64,000 bases of DNA from VXOI01 sp965261945 (GTDB lineage: Bacteria > Chloroflexota > Dehalococcoidia > Lucifugimonadales > UBA3495). Below, piece by piece: positions 14,857 to 23,611 of the stretch (position 1 is the first letter of the stretch; each line of letters opens with the position of its first letter). Below the pieces are notes generated by a model, which saw only the letters and a list, made by a program, of their open reading frames with translations, did no database searches and was not told where the DNA came from. The position numbers were made by a program, and so were the translations under genes. Location of the stretch: contig CBDHEF010000001.1 of the NCBI GenBank assembly GCA_965261945.1, forward strand, positions 62,001 to 126,000, read 5' to 3'.

Positions 14857-14885
14857 TTGTGATTCAGAGCGCCGTATAGTATAAT
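14857..14885 (+). promoter_or_regulatory. Promoter placing the start codon at the transcript 5' end
   Basis: TTGTGA at 14857-14862 and a perfect TATAAT at 14880-14885 are 17 bases apart. The ATG of the downstream gene begins seven bases after the -10, at the expected transcription start, with no room for a ribosome site. This predicts a leaderless transcript. The same geometry occurs at 54536-54564. Confidence 0.6.
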
Positions 14886-14892
14886 TGAACCG

Positions 14893-15363
14893 ATGTATGA
14901 GTTTTTGTCTACAAAAGGACGGGCTGACGCCCGCGAACTCATTGTCGGCCAGATGAAAATCTTGGCATTGCCCCCTGCAATGGTGTTGATTTTTGCCGGT
15001 TTGCTTGCGGCTTTGGCTACAGCAAACGGGCTTTCGGGAGTCGGGATCGCATGGGGATTTATCGCCGAGACGGTCGAGCCGGTTGCCACTGTGATGGGCG
15101 CAGTGTTGCTGTCCGCGTATGTGGGCGCGGTGGTGCTCTACGTTCTTCCATCCTTCCACAACGGATGGCCGTTGACAGGACGCGCTCTTGTGCGTCCTCT
15201 GAGCGTTATCGTCCGATGGATTTCCCGATCCGTCGTACCTTGGCGGACAATCCAGCCCTCAGCATCCACCATCCCCGGACTCCTCTTCTGCCTTCCTTCA
15301 AGCCGCTTCATTGGGTGTGAAGCCGGACCTTACTTCGAAGGCCAGCATCCGCAGCGGGAATAA
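14893..15363 (+). CDS. Small predicted membrane protein
   Basis: A 156-residue protein with two probable transmembrane helices at about 24-47 (ILALPPAMVLIFAGLLAALATA) and 60-90 (ETVEPVATVMGAVLLSAYVGAVVLYVLPSF, quoted only to locate it). The C-terminal third is basic and low in pattern, and may lie beyond the true conserved part. I do not recognise a family. Support comes mainly from the strong promoter directly at its ATG. Confidence 0.45.
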   Translation: MYEFLSTKGRADARELIVGQMKILALPPAMVLIFAGLLAALATANGLSGVGIAWGFIAETVEPVATVMGAVLLSAYVGAVVLYVLPSFHNGWPLTGRALVRPLSVIVRWISRSVVPWRTIQPSASTIPGLLFCLPSSRFIGCEAGPYFEGQHPQRE

Positions 15364-15457
15364 CCGCATTTCTCCACAGTCACCACAATCGCGCCTTTGA
15401 TTGTTTCCGTGATTTTTGCAGTCCTGTTTGATTTGCGGGATTGCGAGGAGAAATGCG

Positions 15458-17014
15458 ATGTTACCGTTCCCAAAGACGGGCAGCGTCCGCCTGCTGCTCA
15501 TTGTTGCAATGCTCGCCTTGCTGTCGGCGGCCCTCGCCTGCGCCGCCGAACCCACATCCACTGCGGCGCCCGCGACCACGCTTGCGCCCACTCCAACCCC
15601 GGCGCCAACGGCAACCCCGGCTCCCACACCGGACATCGGCGCCACCGTAGAGGCCGGAATAGCTGCCGGCATCGCGGCCATCCCCACGGATACTCCGGTT
15701 CCGAGTCCGACACCCACGGCAACCCCGGAGCCCACGGCCGCACCTGTGCCTACTGCAACTCCCACAGCTACTCCCACGCCTACGCCGACTGCTACTCCCG
15801 CACCTACTCCCACCCCGACACCAACCGCGACTCCCGCCCCGACGGCAACTCGGGCGCCAACCCCTACGCCGACGGTTCAGGACATGGTCCGGGGAATCAC
15901 TCCCAGCCTGGTAATTGTAGAGTCGGACATCGGGAGCGGGTCGGGCTTTATCGTGGATTCCGGCGGCGGCGTCATCACCAACGCCCATGTTGTCGGCAAC
16001 GCTTCCCGCGTAACCGTATGGACCCACAACGGTCAAAGGCTGAGTGGGCAGGTGCTGGGCCTTGATGAGTATCTGGACTTGGCTTACATACAGTTGACGG
16101 ACAGTCAGAGATTTCGCTCGGTTGTTTTCGGCAATGCAGTACGGGTTTCCGCCGGTCAGGACGTTCTGGTAATGGGACACCCTCTGGGTACGGAACCGGG
16201 AGATCCTCCAACGGTCACACGAGGAATCGTGTCGGCGATTCGGACTTACTCAGGAACAGAATGGATTCAGACCGATGCTCCAATAAACCCCGGCAGTAGC
16301 GGCGGGCCACTGGTAGACATGTCCGGGCGAGTGATCGGCGTGATAACATCCCGGCAGGACTATGACTGGCTGTCAGGGAGAAACGTTGAAGGCGTTGGAT
16401 TCGCTCTCCTGGTGTCGGAGTTGAAGGGACGTATGGACTTTCTTTCTTCCGGCGGGCAGTCCCTGCTACCCACGCCCACTCCCATCCCAAGGCCCACGGC
16501 AACGCCAACCCCTGTTCCGTCTCCAACCGGAGAGTGGTTGACGTGGCCGGAAATTCAGGATTTCGGATATGAGGACGATGAACCTCGAATACTCTTGTAC
16601 GGAACAGGGCCATATTCCTTCGAGGGTTATGTCCTTCAGGTTGATTGTTTATCGGACAGAGGAAGCGCCGATATCGAGCTATACGTCAAGAGGGTAGGAG
16701 AAATTTTACTTTCTTGGCCAGATGACCTTACGGGTCTTTTTGACGAAGTGGTCGAATATAGGATAGACGACGGAACGCCCGTATTGCGCCGTTGGCAACA
16801 CAGAACATGGGATGACACAGAGGCCGACTTACAGTTCAGAACAACACTTGCTCCAGTCAGCGTTCGGGACGCCATAATTGCGGCATTGCTGGGCGGTGCG
16901 CGGAAACTTGAAGTCACAGTGGACGTGGACCAGGACTATGCCGCCACGTACACATTCTTTACACGCGGCTTCAAGGAGGCTTCAAAGCCAGTGATAGATT
17001 ACTGCAATCGCTAG
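15458..17014 (+). CDS. Secreted HtrA-like trypsin-fold serine protease, lipoprotein
   Basis: A 518-residue predicted lipoprotein. The start ATG 15458 follows GAGGAG; the frame upstream to 15416 lacks support. Residues 1-28 are a signal peptide with lipobox LAC; residues 30-145 are a Pro/Thr/Ala stalk; residues about 150-325 are a trypsin-like domain with His in ITNAHVVG, Asp in LDLAYIQL and Ser in PGSSGGPL. A second short Pro/Thr linker leads to an unrecognised C-terminal domain of about 160 residues instead of the PDZ domain usual in HtrA/DegP. It probably acts in cell-envelope protein quality control or processing. Confidence 0.85.
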   Translation: MLPFPKTGSVRLLLIVAMLALLSAALACAAEPTSTAAPATTLAPTPTPAPTATPAPTPDIGATVEAGIAAGIAAIPTDTPVPSPTPTATPEPTAAPVPTATPTATPTPTPTATPAPTPTPTPTATPAPTATRAPTPTPTVQDMVRGITPSLVIVESDIGSGSGFIVDSGGGVITNAHVVGNASRVTVWTHNGQRLSGQVLGLDEYLDLAYIQLTDSQRFRSVVFGNAVRVSAGQDVLVMGHPLGTEPGDPPTVTRGIVSAIRTYSGTEWIQTDAPINPGSSGGPLVDMSGRVIGVITSRQDYDWLSGRNVEGVGFALLVSELKGRMDFLSSGGQSLLPTPTPIPRPTATPTPVPSPTGEWLTWPEIQDFGYEDDEPRILLYGTGPYSFEGYVLQVDCLSDRGSADIELYVKRVGEILLSWPDDLTGLFDEVVEYRIDDGTPVLRRWQHRTWDDTEADLQFRTTLAPVSVRDAIIAALLGGARKLEVTVDVDQDYAATYTFFTRGFKEASKPVIDYCNR

Positions 17015-17083
17015 GGCGAATGGACGTGTGGTTCACAGCCATGCAAAACGCCCCGCCGGGCCTTTTCAAGGGAACCCGGAGCG

Positions 17084-17896
17084 CTACCCACCTTCTGACA
17101 AGCGGCGGATTTCAGCCTCCAACCGGCGGACGCGGGCATCGGCGGCGAGGCGGGCATCGCGCTCGGTGTCGCGCTGGACCTCGGCGGCGAGGCGGGCATC
17201 GCGCTCGGTGTCGCGCTGGACCTCGGCGGCGAGGCGGGCGTCGCGCTCGGTGTCGGCGCGTTCGGCGATGGCAACCATGGGGTCGATGGTTCGGCCGGTG
17301 GCCGGGTCCAGCACATCGAACCCTGCCGTCTCGTCCCAGTAGAAGTCCAAGGACAGCAACTCGCTGTGCCCCCGCATTTGGCCCTCGGGGGAGACGCGCA
17401 GTTCGCAGGGGATATAACGGCCGTCCATCAGCCGGTCGCCGGCCAGAGGCTGGCCATAAAATTCGGCTCCCGGCGACGGGTCGAACCGCCAGTATTCGGA
17501 GATGCCCAGCCTTTCGTACAGACGGCGCTTGTGGCCCAAGTCATTGGCTGCCGTGCTTTTTGACGCTACCTCTATCGCGAAGTCCGGCGCCTTGCCCGTT
17601 TCCCACAGCCAGAAGTTGGGCAGATTCTCGCGGATGGCCGCGGCGGGCACACCAAACGCGATGAACAGATCCGGGGCAACGCGGGCGTTGCCGTTCTGAC
17701 GGTCATAGGAGACGAACACCGAACCGGAGATAAACACGTCTTCACGGCCTTTGTAGCGTTCCCACAACAGGCGGGAGAGATAGTTCAGGGGTTTCTCTTG
17801 GAGCATTGCGTCTTCGATCCGCTCTGGCTCTTCATAGAAAATGTCAGGCAAGGTGCGGTGAATCCAAGCATTGGTGATGTTGGCAGCGGTTGTCAT
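17084..17896 (-). CDS. Uma2-family putative endonuclease with coiled-coil tail
   Basis: A 270-residue DUF820/Uma2 protein. The PD-(D/E)XK-like core shows APDLFIAFG (about 76-84) and APDFAIEVASKST (about 103-115), followed by KRRLYERLGISEYWRFDP, the standard family block. The C-terminal 60 residues are a charged coiled coil built from three 14-residue repeats (ERDARLAAEVQRDT), matched by a 42-bp DNA repeat. Uma2 proteins are numerous in Chloroflexota and cyanobacteria but their function is unproven. GGAGG lies seven bases before the ATG. Confidence 0.85.
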   Translation of the reverse strand: MTTAANITNAWIHRTLPDIFYEEPERIEDAMLQEKPLNYLSRLLWERYKGREDVFISGSVFVSYDRQNGNARVAPDLFIAFGVPAAAIRENLPNFWLWETGKAPDFAIEVASKSTAANDLGHKRRLYERLGISEYWRFDPSPGAEFYGQPLAGDRLMDGRYIPCELRVSPEGQMRGHSELLSLDFYWDETAGFDVLDPATGRTIDPMVAIAERADTERDARLAAEVQRDTERDARLAAEVQRDTERDARLAADARVRRLEAEIRRLSEGG

Positions 17897-18102
17897 TATC
17901 GGGCCTCCGGCGCCAGCTGAGTCTTCAGAATATCACAACGGCACCGGCCAGGGCCGCCCGTGGCCGGCGGACTGTACGCCCATTTGCGGGGGAATGCTTG
18001 GGATGACTCTGGAGAATCCCCGGTTTATGCCCCGGTTGACGCCCCACAACCCCCGCCGTATCATCGCGGACAAACCCGCGCGAAGCGGCAAGGAGAGCAA
18101 CC

Positions 18103-19674
18103 ATGAAATACGACTACATCGTGGTGGGCGCCGGGTCTGCCGGCTCCATCATGGCCTCCCGGCTCAGCGAAGACCCGTCCGTGTCCGTCCTGCTGCTGGA
18201 GGCCGGAGGCGACTACCCGGATTTTGAGCAACTGCCCGACGAGGTCAAGTTCGGCTATGCCACCGCCACCGACGTCATGACCAGCGACCACAACTGGCAG
18301 TTCTGGGGCAAGGCGTCCGAGACCGCCCCGCCCATGATGGTGCCCCGCGGCAAGGTCACCGGCGGCTCCAGCGCCATCAACGGCCAGGTCTTCCTGCGCG
18401 GTGTGCCCCAGGACTACGACTCCTGGGCCGAGATGGGCAACGACGAGTGGAGCTACGTGAAGCTGCTGCCCTTCCTGCGGCGCATCGAGACCGACACCGA
18501 TTTCCCCGGTGATGATTTCCATAACTCCGACGGCCCCATCATCGCCCGCCGCTTCAAGCGCGATGAGTTGCTGCCCGATCAGGCCGCCTTCTACCAGTCC
18601 TGCCGCGACGAGGGCTTCGCCGACACCCCAGACCACAACCACCCGGAGGCCAGCGGCGTGGGGCCGGTGCCGTTCAACAACCCCAACGGCATCCGCTGGA
18701 GCACGGCCCTGGGTTACCTCGACCCTGCCCGCCACCGCCTGAACCTGACCATCCGCCCCAACTGCCTTACCCGCCGCGTTATCTTCGCCTCCCCGGCGGA
18801 GCCGGGACAAAAGCCGAAGGCCGTCGGCGTCGAGGTCGAGAGCGGCGGCGAGCGCTTCACCGTCGAGGGCGAGCAGATAGTGCTGTCGTCCGGGGCCATC
18901 GGTTCGCCGCACATACTGCTGCTGTCCGGCGTCGGCCCGGCGGAACACCTTGACCGGATGGGCATCCCGGTGGTCCACGACCTGCCCGGCGTGGGGCAGA
19001 ACCTGCGCGACCATCCCATGATATACACCACCTTCCGCACCAAGCCCGACTATCCGCTGGACGGCTTCGCCCCCCGTGTGCAGATGACCCTGCGCTGGAC
19101 GGCCGAAGGCTCCGACCTGCGCAACGACATGATGATCTTCATGCAGTCCTACGCCACCGAGCGCGTCGACCGGGGCGGCGAGCGCATGGACGCGATGGGC
19201 ATACGGATGCTCAGTGTCCTGGACCTGGAGCTGAGCTCCGGGTATCTGGAACTGACTTCCACCGACCCCGACGAGCAGCCCTTCCTCAACTACAACTACA
19301 TGGAGAACCCGGAGGACCGCCGCCGCCTGCGCGACGCGGTGCGCCTGTGCGCCCGCCTCGGCGCGCACGAATCATTCAGCGACATCGTACAGGAGCGCGT
19401 CGAACCCACCGACGAGGAGTTGGACGACGACGATGCCCTCGACACCTATATGTTGCGCGATGCCACCACCGGCCAGCATATCTCCTGCACCTGCAAGATG
19501 GGCCCTGCCAGCGACCCGATGGCCGTCGTGGACCAGTACGGCAAAATCCACGGTATGGAGAACATCCGCGTGGTGGACGCCTCCATCATGCCCAACTGCA
19601 TCCGAGCCAACACCAACGTAACCACCATGACCATAGGCGAGCGAGTAGCCGAGTTCATAAAGGAAGGCCGCTAA
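18103..19674 (+). CDS. GMC-family FAD-dependent oxidoreductase (choline dehydrogenase-like)
   Basis: A 523-residue GMC oxidoreductase. The FAD-binding GAGSAGSIMASRLSED lies at 8-23, the GMC signature PRGKVTGGSSAING at about 83-96, and the second signature SSGAIGSPHILLLSGVGP at about 264-281. The catalytic His/Asn pair is in GQHISCTCKMG and NCIRANTNVTTM near the C-terminus. It would oxidise an alcohol with FAD; the substrate is not predictable, and no aldehyde dehydrogenase or transporter is adjacent. AAGGAG precedes the ATG. The nearest downstream gene is the convergent amidohydrolase. Confidence 0.9.
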   Translation: MKYDYIVVGAGSAGSIMASRLSEDPSVSVLLLEAGGDYPDFEQLPDEVKFGYATATDVMTSDHNWQFWGKASETAPPMMVPRGKVTGGSSAINGQVFLRGVPQDYDSWAEMGNDEWSYVKLLPFLRRIETDTDFPGDDFHNSDGPIIARRFKRDELLPDQAAFYQSCRDEGFADTPDHNHPEASGVGPVPFNNPNGIRWSTALGYLDPARHRLNLTIRPNCLTRRVIFASPAEPGQKPKAVGVEVESGGERFTVEGEQIVLSSGAIGSPHILLLSGVGPAEHLDRMGIPVVHDLPGVGQNLRDHPMIYTTFRTKPDYPLDGFAPRVQMTLRWTAEGSDLRNDMMIFMQSYATERVDRGGERMDAMGIRMLSVLDLELSSGYLELTSTDPDEQPFLNYNYMENPEDRRRLRDAVRLCARLGAHESFSDIVQERVEPTDEELDDDDALDTYMLRDATTGQHISCTCKMGPASDPMAVVDQYGKIHGMENIRVVDASIMPNCIRANTNVTTMTIGERVAEFIKEGR

Positions 19675-19697
19675 AGAGCATATGGCTCCCAGTCGTT

Positions 19698-19849
19698 CCC
19701 TAACCCTCCGGGGGAGGGTTAGGGTGGGGGGCGTTTCCCCAAGTCCATTCGAAGCGAGCCTGTAGAACCAGCAACGGGTCCGCCAGATAACCGGCAACCT
19801 GAAGACACCGGAAACGAAGCGACCGACGGAATTACCCGTCGGTCGTTTG
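19698..19849. terminator. Hairpins between convergent genes
   Basis: Two perfect stems: ccctaaccctc/gagggttaggg (19698-19708 with 19714-19724), which belongs to the dispersed ccctctccc-type repeat, and cgaccgacgg/ccgtcggtcg (19820-19829 with 19836-19845) followed by TTTGG. The second is the better candidate terminator for the GMC gene. Confidence 0.5.
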
Positions 19850-19874
19850 GCATCAGAAAAGGAGGGTCTTGAAT

Positions 19875-20675
19875 CTAAAGCCCGATCAGCTCCCGGGCGT
19901 TCTCTCCCAGCATCTGCTCCTTGGCTGCGTCGGGCAGCGGCAGCGACTCGATGAACTTGGCGTCCTCGGCCATGTCGGCCAGCGGGAAGTCGGTGCCGAA
20001 GCACACCTTCTCCGCTCCGTGTCGGCTGATTATGTTGGCCAGGGTGTCGCTGCCCAGCTCTTTAAGCGCCGGGGGCCAGGTGGTGTCTATCAGCACGTTC
20101 TCGCGCCCGATCAGCTCCCGCTCCGCCTCGTCCAGCATATAGAACCCGCCCAGATGCAGGGCAATCAGCTTCAGCTTGGGGAACTGCCGCACCACGTTCA
20201 TTATCCGCGCCGGCTCCGCCCAGATGGTGTCCCCCGGCTGGGTGTGGGCCCAGCGGCCGGAGTGAATCTCCACCACCATGTTGTCGCCCATTTCCTCGTA
20301 GAAGGGGAACATCCGCGGGTCGTCGGGATAGTAGCTGTTGACCATTGGGTGCAGCTTGAACCCCTTGATGCCCGCCTCCCGCATCCGCCGTACCTCGGCG
20401 GGCTTGTCATCCAGGTCGGGGTGCATAGCCCCGAAGGGCGCCAGCATATCGTCCTGTATGCTGATGAGCCAGTCGTTGGCCCCCGGCAGGTGCTCCAGCC
20501 GCTCCACCACGCCCAGCACCACCGACTTGTCGACCCCCGACGCCCGCATATGCTCCTTGATGCCGTCCACGGTGTTGATGCCCACCGCCGGGTAGCCGAA
20601 GGCGCCAACCATGTTCTGAAGCACCGCAGGGGCGATGTGGTCGGGCCAGATGTGCGTATGAACGTCAATGCGCAT
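19875..20675 (-). CDS. Amidohydrolase family 2 metal-dependent hydrolase
   Basis: A 266-residue amidohydrolase_2 protein. The N-terminal metal motif DVHTHIW is at 4-10, a histidine lies in GFKLHPM (about 104-110), another in LIALHLGG (about 176), and the catalytic Asp is in CFGTDFPLAD (about 230-239). Family members include ACMSD-type decarboxylases and lactone hydrolases; this one is short and its substrate is unknown. It is convergent with the GMC gene. Confidence 0.85.
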   Translation of the reverse strand: MRIDVHTHIWPDHIAPAVLQNMVGAFGYPAVGINTVDGIKEHMRASGVDKSVVLGVVERLEHLPGANDWLISIQDDMLAPFGAMHPDLDDKPAEVRRMREAGIKGFKLHPMVNSYYPDDPRMFPFYEEMGDNMVVEIHSGRWAHTQPGDTIWAEPARIMNVVRQFPKLKLIALHLGGFYMLDEAERELIGRENVLIDTTWPPALKELGSDTLANIISRHGAEKVCFGTDFPLADMAEDAKFIESLPLPDAAKEQMLGENARELIGL

Positions 20676-20743
20676 GAGTTACCTCTTTGCCTTGCGGGCG
20701 CTGTATTACGTACTTGGCACACGCGGACACCCTATCCCAGGAA

Positions 20744-20928
20744 CTAAACCAAATCCAAGGTGAAATGGGCATTTATGCCAGGTAGCGTTTCATTGCAGGT
20801 GGACTCGCCGGCGCACGGGCGGTCCACTGGTAGGGGCGGGTTTGAAACCCGCCCCTACGGTCGAGGCGCGAACCCTGACTGCGAATGGCTGTCCGCAAAA
20901 TGTACATCCCACATTGGCTTTGGTTTAG
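20744..20928. mobile_element. MITE family C, copy 1
   Basis: A 185-bp element with ends ctaaaccaaatccaaggtg and its imperfect complement ending tttggtttag. The centre has the perfect hairpin ggggcgggtttgaaacccgcccc split across an arm pair. An inverted copy, about 90% identical by eye, lies at 23428-23611. It sits upstream of the amidohydrolase gene and downstream of the F420/flavin oxidoreductase gene. It has no coding capacity. Confidence 0.8.
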
Positions 20929-20946
20929 AACCGCTGCATTGCCCGC

Positions 20947-21789
20947 CTACCCCAGTACTTCCTCGGCCAGCTTCTCCAAGGCGGGCAGGGCCTCGCCGGG
21001 GGCGCTGCTGGCCAGGCGGACGGTGGCCATGGTGGCGCCGGCGTCTTCCATGCGCCTGATCTCGTCCCGGTCGGCGGCGCCGGAGATGCAGATTGCGATG
21101 CTCTTGGGGTCGCGGCCCGCCGACTCGGCCAGCTCGTCCAGCGTGGCGCGTGCGGCGCGGACGTCCTCGGCCGTGGCGCGGACGGGCATCCAGCCGTCGC
21201 CGTGAGCCACCACCCGGCGAAGGACGTTGCGGGCGGCGCCGCCCAGGAAGACTGGCGGGTGCGGCTTCTGCGCCGGCTTGGGGAAGACCTTGATCGCCGG
21301 GAAGTCGTAGTAGGCGCCGTGGTATTCGGCCTCATCCTGCGTCCAAAGGGCCTTCATAACCTCGAGTGCCTCGCGGGTCTGCGTCCAGCGGTGGTCGAAG
21401 TCGCCGCCCATGATTTCCGATTCCTCCCGCAGCCAGCCCGTGCCGACGCCGAAGATGAACCGCCCGCCGGAGTGGTGGTCCAGGGCGGCTATCTGCTTGG
21501 CCTGCACCAGAGGGCTGTGCTCCGGCACCAAACAGACGGCGGTGCCCAGCATGATGCGCGTGGTCGTGGCCGAGGCCATGGCCAGCCCGATGAACGGGTC
21601 GCCCATGTCGGCCATGAAGGGCGGTATCGAGCCGTCGGGCGTTCCCCCGTAGCGCGATGTCGTATGCACCGGGATGATGGGATGCTCCGGCAGCCAGAAG
21701 GAGTCGAAGCCAACTTCCTCGGCCTTCTGCGCAATTTCCGCCACATTCATTGAGTTGCTGTTGATTGCCGTGCTGACGCCGACTTTCAT
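20947..21789 (-). CDS. LLM-class F420/flavin-dependent oxidoreductase
   Basis: A 280-residue luciferase-like protein beginning MKVGVSTAINSNSMNVAEIA at ATG 21789, preceded by AAGGGGGC; the longer frame to 21918 lacks a ribosome site. Features of the TIGR03619-type F420-dependent subfamily are present: FDSFWLPEHPIIP, IMLGTAVCLVPEHSPLVQAKQIA, GGRFIFGVGTGWLREE and PPVFLGG. It should bind F420 or FMN in a TIM barrel. The substrate is unknown. Confidence 0.85.
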   Translation of the reverse strand: MKVGVSTAINSNSMNVAEIAQKAEEVGFDSFWLPEHPIIPVHTTSRYGGTPDGSIPPFMADMGDPFIGLAMASATTTRIMLGTAVCLVPEHSPLVQAKQIAALDHHSGGRFIFGVGTGWLREESEIMGGDFDHRWTQTREALEVMKALWTQDEAEYHGAYYDFPAIKVFPKPAQKPHPPVFLGGAARNVLRRVVAHGDGWMPVRATAEDVRAARATLDELAESAGRDPKSIAICISGAADRDEIRRMEDAGATMATVRLASSAPGEALPALEKLAEEVLG

Positions 21790-21890
21790 GTTTGCCCCCT
21801 TGCGTTTTGGGTTGGATTGATCCTGTCTGTACCGGGATGCTGTGATGGTATCACAAGAGGAAAGGCGGCAATCTTCGGCGAAACCAATTT

Positions 21891-21969
21891 GTCCTGAGCT
21901 TGTTTTGCCCGTTGGCAATAGTCGGCGGATCCCCTGACTGCGCGCTCTTCGACAAGCTCAGGACAAACG
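21891..21969. repeat. Inverted pair of the cctgagcttgt repeat
   Basis: ttgtcctgagcttgt at about 21889-21903 and tcgacaagctcaggacaaa at 21949-21967 form an inverted pair around about 45 bases. The same motif occurs at 12.9 kb and inside glmS. The 21790-22061 gap shows nothing else. Confidence 0.65.
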
Positions 21970-22061
21970 GTTAGGATTGCCGCATACCCTCCAGAGGGTA
22001 TTGACGGGTATTGACTCGCGCGGCCCCGGCGAGTCCGGCTATCTTGAGCGTGGAGTGGTTT

Positions 22062-23171
22062 ATGGCGATGGAGAAGGTTGGCGCTACCGTGCTTCTCTAT
22101 CGCGGAGGAGGCGGCAGAGGCGGACGTTATTCCATCCGGCCAGGGGTTGGTCAGGGGGGGAACTCGCCCGACAGCGGCGATGGGTGTCTCGGTTGGCTGT
22201 TCGGTTGGCTGTTAGCTCTGTTCATGGCATGGCTCAAACTCGGCAACTTCAGCGGCAGGATGAACCGCGCTGAATTCTGGCGGTCTACCCTGCCCATACT
22301 CGCCGGGTGGATTGCCGGCCTCTTTGCTTCCGGCCTGCTTTCGATAGTCCCCGGCCTGTTTGAGGGAATTGGTGTGCTCATCTGGGGAATTGTTAGTCTG
22401 GCGGGACTGCCGGTAATAATGGGAAGAATAATGCGCCGGCTGCATGATACTACCCTGACGGGATGGTGGCTTCTGCTGGGTCTGGCGCCAGGTATCGGCT
22501 GGATTGTGCTGCTGATTATCTGCGCTTTACCCGGAGCTGGCGGCCCCAACGCTTATGGGACCCAGCCAGTGGGCGCGACGCAGAAACCGGACCCGGGAGA
22601 AGCGGTGCTCTCGGTGTTTCGCAACTGCCTTAATTTCAGCGGGCGGGCGCCTCGATGGGAATTCTGGTGGTATGCCCTGTTTTTCTTCATGGCGGAGGTA
22701 TCACTGCTTTTGTCATGGTTCATCTTGCCGTTTGTCTTTATCCGGTTCCTTATGGCGATTTGTGAGCTGGCCCTGCTTCTGCCATTATGCGCATTGACGG
22801 TGCGCCGGTTGCGTGACGCCAACCGCTCCCTCCGGTGGTTGTCCATCTGCCCGATTATAGTTTTAGGGTGGATAGCATGGGCGATTGCCGGATTTGCTTT
22901 GTTTGGAAACGCTTTCATTGAGAGTGAAATTCCAGAAGATGCGAGGTGGGCTTACAGCTTATTCATTTCTATGATAGGTTGGGGCTTGGTTACTCTTGCC
23001 GGACTTGCAACGCTGCTCATTCTCTGCGCCCTGCCCGGAGCCGCCGGCCCCGTTGCCTTGGGAGCGCCGGCGGCGACGGGCGCGCTGCCGCCCCCACGAT
23101 ATTGCACTCGCTGCGGCGCGGCGCGGCAGCCTGGCGCTCAGTCCTGCGCTGCCTGCGGCGTGGCCTTTTAA
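22062..23171 (+). CDS. Tandem DUF805 membrane protein with zinc ribbon
   Basis: About 369 residues from ATG 22062, which follows GGAGTGG; the frame opens earlier at 22011. Two DUF805 units are visible: FSGRMNRAEFWRSTLP...RRLHDTTLTGWW (about 65-140) and FSGRAPRWEFWWYALF...RRLRDANRSLRW (about 190-275), each with several hydrophobic helices and ending CALPGA-GP. The C-terminus is a zinc ribbon, CTRCGAARQPGAQSCAACG. DUF805 proteins are membrane proteins of unknown function. The next plus-strand gene encodes a single-unit relative, so the family is locally amplified. Confidence 0.85.
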   Translation: MAMEKVGATVLLYRGGGGRGGRYSIRPGVGQGGNSPDSGDGCLGWLFGWLLALFMAWLKLGNFSGRMNRAEFWRSTLPILAGWIAGLFASGLLSIVPGLFEGIGVLIWGIVSLAGLPVIMGRIMRRLHDTTLTGWWLLLGLAPGIGWIVLLIICALPGAGGPNAYGTQPVGATQKPDPGEAVLSVFRNCLNFSGRAPRWEFWWYALFFFMAEVSLLLSWFILPFVFIRFLMAICELALLLPLCALTVRRLRDANRSLRWLSICPIIVLGWIAWAIAGFALFGNAFIESEIPEDARWAYSLFISMIGWGLVTLAGLATLLILCALPGAAGPVALGAPAATGALPPPRYCTRCGAARQPGAQSCAACGVAF

Positions 23172-23427
23172 GCGAAGGGCATTCCGGCTGTTCGCCATTC
23201 CCGCGTTCAGGACGCGATGGCCCAGGGAAATGCCATTGGCATAACGGCTATGAAGCATATCACCTACAAATAAAACGGAACACTGCACCTTTGTCAGGTG
23301 CTGATTAGACCCGTCCCCCGGTGATACTATCATCCAGGCGCACCAACGCGGGGCGAGCTTCGGCTTGGCCCGGCCCGGTGAATTCGGCGGAAGGCGAATA
23401 GGGTATGAATCCTGTCGAGTCAATCTC

Positions 23428-23611
23428 CTAAACCAAAGCCAATGTGGGATGTACATTTTGCGGACAGCCATTCGCAGTCAGGGTTCGCGCCTCGACCGTA
23501 GGGGCGGGTTTGAAACCCGCCCCTGCCAGTGACCGCCCGTGCGCCGGCGAGTCCACCTGCAATGAAACGCTACCTGGCATAAATGCGCATTTCACCTGGA
23601 ATTTGGTTTAG
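23428..23611. mobile_element. MITE family C, copy 2
   Basis: Inverted counterpart of 20744-20928 with the same ends (ctaaaccaaa and tttggtttag). The next base begins the GTG start of the downstream DUF805 gene, so the insertion seems to have removed that gene's original 5' end. The remaining gap 23172-23427 shows no gene. Confidence 0.8.

Noticed and set aside
13197..15089. A 630-codon minus-strand open frame
   Set aside because: Only the part from 14183 to 13197 matches a real protein; the rest crosses MITE A copy 2, a monooxygenase fragment in another frame and intergenic DNA.
18061..19368. 435-codon minus-strand frame opposite the GMC gene
   Set aside because: GC-rich antisense shadow; the plus strand has clear GMC motifs.
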